Source: Mycobacterium sp. 852013-51886_SCH5428379
GTDB lineage: Bacteria > Actinomycetota > Actinomycetes > Mycobacteriales > Mycobacteriaceae
Assembly (NCBI RefSeq): GCF_001665575.1
Contig: NZ_LZSU01000042.1
Location: forward strand, 62,001-126,000
DNA length: 64,000 nucleotides
Reading direction: 5' to 3'
The translations under genes and the position numbers were made by a program. Of the stretch, positions 60,088 through 64,000 are shown one piece after another (position 1 is the first letter of the stretch; the number at the start of each line of letters is the position of its first letter). Under the pieces are notes generated by a model. The model saw only the letters and a list, made by a program, of their open reading frames with translations. It ran no database searches and was not told the origin of the DNA.

Positions 60088-61125
60088 CTAGCGCGACGCA
60101 GTCGCCCTCTCGAGCGCCCGCGCGGGCGTCGTCGAGATCGACGTTTTGCCGAACTCCTCTCGCACTTTGGTGCCCAAATGTTCATTTGGGCGTTCTGAAG
60201 GCACGAGACGCTCGCTGCGGGCCAGCCAGTCGCGATCCGCCCATTCGATGCGGGCGGGCAGCCGACGCCAGTACCGCGGACGGGCGCGAAGGTAGAGCTC
60301 GACGCTGGCGTGCACGGCGGCGCCGTCGGGCACGCGACGCAACGACAGGGTGTGGTGGCTGCTTGCGGCGAGCGCATCGTGTTCGGTCGGCGACGGCAGA
60401 CGGCAGTCGGCGCGCAGTCGTAGACCTTCACGGACCGCGCCGTCGAGCACCCAGTCCAGGGCGATGTCGGCCAGCGGCAGGCAGGCTCCGGCGGTCCCGG
60501 CGACATCGCCGTGCGCTCCGCGGAACCACACCTCCTCCACCCTCGCCGCTCCGACCGGGTTCGTGAGCGAGGCGCCGTCGATCGCCATCGCATGCCGGCC
60601 GTGCTCCACATTCGTCAGTCCGCCGCGCCCAGCGCGATCGACACCGGGCAACCCGACCGCGTCCCAGAGCCCGAGGAACCGGACGGGGACGGCGGCGTCG
60701 TCACGGTCGGTGAGCGCGGCAGCAATCCGGCCGACGCGTCGCCAATCGTCGTCGCTGCGGACGGTGCGGGGTAGGACACAGGTGGTCAGCAGGTGATCGA
60801 GCACCGCGTCACCGCGCCCCGGCCAGATTCCGATCGCGCCGAGCAACCCCGCCAGCTCCCGCGCGCGCACCGCGCCCCGACCGGCGCCGAAGACGAAGAT
60901 CGCGTCGCCAGGCGACCAGCTCTCGCGCAGGAAGTCATAGGCGTCGGCGACCGTGGCGCGCGCGGCTTCGACGGCGGTGGAGCGCCGGTGCGGTGCCGTC
61001 CCCGGGTCATACCACGTGAGCTGCTGCGGTGAGTTCTCCGCGAGGCGGAAGACGGCTGCGGCGTTGGTGGCGGGACGCGGGGTCGACTGCTGCGCCCGGT
61101 CGAAACACATCACGATGTTCTTCAC
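60088..61125 (-). CDS. DUF2235 alpha/beta-hydrolase-like protein, nucleophile missing
   Basis: This 345-residue protein has the DUF2235 layout seen in Tle1-type phospholipases: N-terminal IVMCFDRAQQ (family FDGTWN), AIFVFGAGRGAVRARELAGLLG, and VWFRGAHGDVAG (family GxHSDVGG). The GxSxG elbow is GAGRG, with Gly82 where the nucleophile Ser should be, and DR replaces the DG of the first motif. It is probably not a hydrolase. The start is GTG 61125. The last 35 residues read through an inverted-repeat segment and may not belong to the original protein. Confidence 0.82.
   Translation of the reverse strand: MKNIVMCFDRAQQSTPRPATNAAAVFRLAENSPQQLTWYDPGTAPHRRSTAVEAARATVADAYDFLRESWSPGDAIFVFGAGRGAVRARELAGLLGAIGIWPGRGDAVLDHLLTTCVLPRTVRSDDDWRRVGRIAAALTDRDDAAVPVRFLGLWDAVGLPGVDRAGRGGLTNVEHGRHAMAIDGASLTNPVGAARVEEVWFRGAHGDVAGTAGACLPLADIALDWVLDGAVREGLRLRADCRLPSPTEHDALAASSHHTLSLRRVPDGAAVHASVELYLRARPRYWRRLPARIEWADRDWLARSERLVPSERPNEHLGTKVREEFGKTSISTTPARALERATASR
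60172..60191. repeat. Perfect inverted repeat in the 3' end of the DUF2235 gene
   Basis: GCCCAAATG (60172-60180) and CATTTGGGC (60183-60191) form a perfect 9-bp inverted repeat around TT. The surrounding 60 bp are poorer in GC than the rest of the gene and encode a polar tail unlike DUF2235. It could be a stem-loop or part of an interspersed element. Confidence 0.45.
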
Positions 61126-61442
61126 GACGGCCCCCGACGAAGAAGAGTTGACGGTGGCTCAAGTTTGCCCCTCGGTGCGGCCGATGTCACTACCTATCCG
61201 TCACCAATTCGAGATTTCACAACGGATTCTGATCGATTGAGGCGTATCGGCCACGAAATTCGTCGCACACCGCCGCTCGCGACTCAGGAAACGTTGCCGG
61301 CAGGTGGGCATGACGCAACGCAACGCGCGAAGCGAGACGTTGCGGGAATCGACCGTTCGGTGCCAGTTCGGAGTTCGGCAGTGAAGCCACCATCACCGCG
61401 GGCGTCGGCAGTGAAGGCAACTTCACTGTCGGCCGCCGAACG
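61126..61442. other. Non-coding stretch between the DUF2235 gene and the glyoxalase II-like gene
   Basis: These 317 bp hold no ORF I can support. The left part should carry the promoter of the minus-strand DUF2235 gene. The right part has the unit TCGGCAGTGAAG twice (61375-61386 and 61405-61416), and the second copy forms a hairpin. No RNA gene or riboswitch is evident. Confidence 0.6.
61407..61430 (-). terminator. Terminator-like hairpin after the glyoxalase II-like gene
   Basis: AGTGAAG (61410-61416) and CTTCACT (61421-61427) pair perfectly around GCAA, and the stem extends three bases with one mismatch. It starts about 13 bp past the stop codon of the minus-strand hydrolase gene. No T run follows, so it would be a non-canonical terminator of the kind common in mycobacteria. 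Confidence 0.4.
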
Positions 61443-62159
61443 TCAGCCGCCCATGAGCATGCGCCACTGCTCGAGGTCGCTGGCGCGGTAGACGTAGTTG
61501 GAGCGTTTGACGTCCTCGAGCGGCGCGCTCGGTTCGGCCGAGTACCAGTGACCGGGGAACACCGTCGGGTCGCCGGGCAGCTTGGCCAGGGCCTGCAGGC
61601 TGCGGAACATCTCGTCGACGTCGCCACCGGGGAAGTCGGTGCGGCCGCAACCCTCGAGGAAGAGGGTGTCACCGGCGACCAGACGGCCGTCGAGCAGGAA
61701 GCACTGGCTGCCCGGCGTGTGACCGGGCGTGTGCAGGAGCTCGATGTCGATGCCGCCGACGCTGACGACGTCGCCGTGGTCGTGGGCGGTGAGGTCGCTC
61801 AATGCGATGCCGGTGACGCGGGAAACCCAGTCGGCCTCGTGGGTGTTGACGTGCACCGGAACGCTGACCCGTTCGAGCAGTTCGGCGAGGCCGGCGAGGG
61901 TGAACCCCATCATCGAGCCGCCGACGTGGTCGGGGTGGTGATGGGTGGCGAGCACGCCGGACAGGTGCATGCCGTCGGCTTCCAGGGTGTCGACGAGCTC
62001 GCCCGCGGCGTAGGCGGGATCGACCACCACGCAGTCCCCGGTCTCCCGGTCGCCGATCAGATAGGAGAAGTTCCGCATCTGGGTGGCGATCATGTCGCCC
62101 GCGGCGAAGTCGCGGCCGGACAGCAGTTGGCGGAAGTACAGGCGGTCGGCGTCGGACAT
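61443..62159 (-). CDS. Metallo-beta-lactamase-fold hydrolase (glyoxalase II-like, Rv0634c orthologue)
   Basis: This 238-residue protein has the metal-binding motif THHHPDHVGG, a further histidine in HTPGHTPGSQCF, the Asp ligand in VAGDTLFLEGCGRTDFPG, and His in PGHWYS, a complete glyoxalase II-type site. It would hydrolyse a thioester such as S-lactoylglutathione, or the mycothiol counterpart. ATG 62159. Position next to the tRNAs, rpmG and hadABC matches Rv0634c. Confidence 0.93.
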   Translation of the reverse strand: MSDADRLYFRQLLSGRDFAAGDMIATQMRNFSYLIGDRETGDCVVVDPAYAAGELVDTLEADGMHLSGVLATHHHPDHVGGSMMGFTLAGLAELLERVSVPVHVNTHEADWVSRVTGIALSDLTAHDHGDVVSVGGIDIELLHTPGHTPGSQCFLLDGRLVAGDTLFLEGCGRTDFPGGDVDEMFRSLQALAKLPGDPTVFPGHWYSAEPSAPLEDVKRSNYVYRASDLEQWRMLMGG

Positions 62160-62281
62160 GGGCCCATGCTAGGTGGCAGGTGCTCAGATGCCGGGACTGA
62201 CCAGCGGTTTGGCGCCCGCGAGGGGCAGACTGTACTCTCTTTAAGGCCCTCGCCTCGGCTACGTCGAGCGCCGCGGGTCAG

Positions 62282-62354
62282 GCCCCCTTAGCTCAGTCGG
62301 CAGAGCGTTTCCATGGTAAGGAAAAGGTCAACGGTTCGATTCCGTTAGGGGGCT
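62282..62354 (+). tRNA. tRNA-Thr(GGT)
   Basis: A 73-nt cloverleaf: acceptor GCCCCCT/AGGGGGC, D arm AGCTCAGTCGGCAGAGC, anticodon stem TTTCC/GGAAA with anticodon GGT at 62315-62317, and T arm with GGTTCGATTCC. CCA is not encoded. It lies 31 bp before tRNA-Met. Confidence 0.96.
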
Positions 62355-62385
62355 CGGCGACCGCCGAGTGGTGAGCGTCTGGAAT

Positions 62386-62459
62386 GGCGGTGTAGCTCAG
62401 CTGGTTAGAGCGCACGACTCATAATCGTGAGGTCGGGGGATCGAGCCCCCCCACCGCTA
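62386..62459 (+). tRNA. tRNA-Met(CAT), elongator type
   Basis: A 74-nt cloverleaf: acceptor GGCGGTG/CACCGCT, D arm TAGCTCAGCTGGTTAGAGC, anticodon CAT at 62420-62422 in the loop CTCATAA, and a T arm with GGATCGAGCC. CCA is not encoded. A paired first base (G-T) argues against the initiator type, which has an unpaired one. Same order as in M. tuberculosis. Confidence 0.95.
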
Positions 62460-62494
62460 CAAGCACAACGACGTATTGACGAAGGACGAGAGAC

Positions 62495-62662
62495 GTGGCA
62501 TCGAGTACCGATGTACGGCCGAAGATCACATTGGCCTGCGAGGTGTGCAAGCACCGTAACTACATCACGAAGAAGAACCGCCGCAACGACCCCGACCGGC
62601 TGGAACTGAAGAAGTTCTGCCCGAACTGCGGTACGCATCGGGCGCACAAGGAGTCGCGCTGA
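62495..62662 (+). CDS. rpmG: 50S ribosomal protein L33
   Basis: This 55-residue ribosomal protein starts at GTG 62495. It carries two cysteine pairs, CEVCK and CPNCG, a zinc-ribbon (C+) L33. The core KHRNYITKKNRRNDPDRLELKKF (in parts) and the end HRAHKESR are diagnostic. AAGGACGAG lies upstream. It corresponds to M. tuberculosis rpmG2, between tRNA-Met and hadA. Confidence 0.96.
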   Translation: MASSTDVRPKITLACEVCKHRNYITKKNRRNDPDRLELKKFCPNCGTHRAHKESR

Positions 62663-62711
62663 TCGCAGCCGCACGGCTTCGGCCGCGGCTGACTAGATAG
62701 GTTCACAACTC

Positions 62712-63191
62712 GTGGGTTTTCTGGACGACTACGTCGGATTGCACTATCGCCATCCCGACCGCTATGTCGTTGGTCGTGAGAAAATTCGCGAGTACGCGGT
62801 CGCCGTCAAGAACGACGATGAGTCCTTCTTCGACGAGAAAGCCGCTTCCGATCTCGGGTACGACGGACTGTTGGCGCCGCTGACGTTCATCTCGGTGTTC
62901 GGGTATCAGGCGCAGTCGGCCATGTTCGCCGCCGCCAACATCAGCATCACCGATGCGCAGATCGTGCAGGTCGATCAGACCCTCAAATTCGTGCGGCCCA
63001 TCGTGGCGGGCGACGTCCTGCACTGCGACGTCTACATCGAGTCGATCCGCAAAGCGCACGGCACTGACATCATCACCACGAAGAACATCATCACCAACGA
63101 AAACGGTGACGTCGTACAGGAGTGCTACACCACGCTCGCGGGGCGTAGCGAAGAAGACGGGGAGAGTGGCTTCAGCAATGGCACTGCGTGA
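62712..63191 (+). CDS. hadA: (3R)-hydroxyacyl-ACP dehydratase subunit HadA
   Basis: HadA is the substrate-binding subunit that pairs with HadB to form the HadAB dehydratase of FAS-II in mycolic acid synthesis. The 159-residue hotdog protein starts at GTG 62712 (GFLDDYVGLHYRHPDRY) and has LLAPLTFISVFGYQAQSAMF and VQVDQTLKFVRPIVAGD. It lacks the catalytic dyad, as expected. Its end overlaps hadB by 14 bp. Confidence 0.96.
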   Translation: MGFLDDYVGLHYRHPDRYVVGREKIREYAVAVKNDDESFFDEKAASDLGYDGLLAPLTFISVFGYQAQSAMFAAANISITDAQIVQVDQTLKFVRPIVAGDVLHCDVYIESIRKAHGTDIITTKNIITNENGDVVQECYTTLAGRSEEDGESGFSNGTA

Positions 63192-63606
63192 ATTCGATTC
63201 GGTGAAGGTCGGGGATGCGCTCCCCGAGAAGGTGATCACCCTGACCCGTCAGGACCTGGTGAACTACGCCGGCGTCTCGGGCGACCTGAACCCCATCCAC
63301 TGGGACGACGAGATCGCCAAGCAGGTCGGCCTCGACACCGCGATCGCGCACGGCATGCTGACCATGGGCCTGGGCGGCGGCTACGTCACCGAGTGGGTCG
63401 GCGATCCCGCCGCCGTCACCGAGTACAACGTCCGCTTCACCGCCGTGGTGCCGGTGCCCAACGACGGCGTCGGCGCCGAGATCCTGTTCAACGGCCGCGT
63501 GAAGTCCGTGGATCCGGAGGCCAAGTCGGTCACCCTGGCGCTCAGCGCGACGGCCGGCGGCAAGAAGATCTTCGGCCGCGCCGTCGCGGTCGCGAAGCTG
63601 GCGTAG
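63178..63606 (+). CDS. hadB: (3R)-hydroxyacyl-ACP dehydratase catalytic subunit HadB
   Basis: HadB is the catalytic subunit shared by HadAB and HadBC. The 142-residue MaoC-like protein has the catalytic Asp36 and His41 in GDLNPIHWDD and the hydratase segment AHGMLTMGLGGGYV. Length equals the M. tuberculosis protein. ATG 63178 lies within the end of hadA, so translation is coupled. Confidence 0.97.
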   Translation: MALREFDSVKVGDALPEKVITLTRQDLVNYAGVSGDLNPIHWDDEIAKQVGLDTAIAHGMLTMGLGGGYVTEWVGDPAAVTEYNVRFTAVVPVPNDGVGAEILFNGRVKSVDPEAKSVTLALSATAGGKKIFGRAVAVAKLA

Positions 63607-63619
63607 GCGGGGCGCGCAC

Positions 63620-64000
63620 ATGGCATTGAAGACCGATATCCGGGGCATGGTCTGGGAGTACCCGGACACGTTCCTGGTGGGCCGCGAACAGATCCGTCAG
63701 TACGCGAAGTCGGTGAAGGCGACCGATCCGGCCACGATGGACGAGGACGCCGCCGCCGAGCTGGGCCACGAGTCGCTGGTCGCGCCGCCGACGTTCATGT
63801 CGATCTTCGCGGTGATGATTCAGAACCACTTCTTCCAGCACGTCGACGTCGGCCTGGAGACCCTGCAGATCGTGCAGGTGGACCAGAAGTTCCTGTTCCA
63901 CCGGCCGATCAAGGCCGGCGACGCGCTCAACGGGACGATGTACATCCAGACGGTCGACGAGCGGTTCGGCGCCGACATCGTCACCACCCGGAACGTGCTC
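63620..64000 (+). CDS. hadC: (3R)-hydroxyacyl-ACP dehydratase subunit HadC (cut by window end)
   Basis: HadC pairs with HadB for late, longer-chain FAS-II dehydration. The window shows the first 127 residues, beginning MALKTDIRGMVWEYPD, with VAPPTFMSIFAVMIQNHFF and VQVDQKFLFHRPIKAGD, clearly paralogous to HadA. ATG 63620 follows hadB by 13 bp. The gene runs past position 64000. Confidence 0.95.
   Translation, partial: MALKTDIRGMVWEYPDTFLVGREQIRQYAKSVKATDPATMDEDAAAELGHESLVAPPTFMSIFAVMIQNHFFQHVDVGLETLQIVQVDQKFLFHRPIKAGDALNGTMYIQTVDERFGADIVTTRNVL

Noticed and set aside
1..64000. CRISPR arrays, transposases, integrases or phage genes
   Set aside because: No regularly spaced direct repeats and no mobile-element protein families were found on either strand.

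Overview
The window is high-GC actinobacterial DNA with dense, overlapping genes and many GTG starts. The right end reads tRNA-Thr, tRNA-Met, rpmG, hadA, hadB, hadC, and recC, recB, recD and an echA3-like gene lie to its left. This is the Rv0629c-Rv0637 neighbourhood of Mycobacterium tuberculosis. A WS/DGAT acyltransferase, ANTAR regulators, many acyl-CoA dehydrogenases and F420/FMN luciferase-like enzymes fit a fast-growing, metabolically versatile Mycobacterium (Mycolicibacterium). The species cannot be named from the sequence. I saw no IS elements, phage genes, rRNA or CRISPR array.

Layout. 1-7.0 kb: WS/DGAT, a LysR regulator broken by a one-base slip in a G tract, and a minus-strand operon of two acyl-CoA dehydrogenases plus a two-domain CoA transferase. 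7.1-15.5 kb: PPOX protein, large membrane protein, SurE, PfkB kinase, LLM oxidoreductase, an alanine-dehydrogenase/CEOS-like enzyme coupled to an SDR, and a secreted DUF218 protein. 15.6-19.6 kb: three GAF-ANTAR regulators and a fatty-acid adenylating enzyme. 19.7-24.7 kb: DUF3060 protein, small membrane protein with a CRP-like site, AhpD-like protein, esterase, and a translationally coupled pair of sulfur-scavenging type flavoenzymes. 24.8-29.4 kb: a tightly coupled P450 / phosphotriesterase-like / HpcH aldolase / 2-hydroxyacid dehydrogenase / TetR operon behind a palindromic operator. 29.4-34.0 kb: SRPBCC protein, sulfatase, and a membrane protein joining a degenerate kinase-like domain to a flippase-type domain.

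34.1-43.9 kb holds recC, recB and recD, but a STAS gene and a NYN-domain gene sit between recB and recD, and the NYN gene overlaps recD by 4 bp. 44-58.7 kb is a block that is absent between recC and echA3 in M. tuberculosis. It carries a MerR/SDR pair with a MerR-type operator, a GMC oxidoreductase, several regulators including a winged-helix/hydrolase fusion, an ECF sigma factor, an MFS exporter, a ferredoxin-reductase-like enzyme, and a sodium symporter coupled to a small membrane partner and two NtaA/DszA-type monooxygenases. From 58.6 kb the conserved core returns: TetR and echA3 behind a dyad operator, a DUF2235 protein lacking its nucleophile, a glyoxalase II-like hydrolase, the two tRNAs, rpmG and hadABC (hadC cut by the window end).

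Functional links. hadABC form the FAS-II dehydratases for mycolic acids. RecBCD handles double-strand ends. The acyl-CoA dehydrogenase operon and the P450 operon look like catabolic modules with unknown substrates. The sodium symporter operon looks like an uptake-plus-oxidation module.
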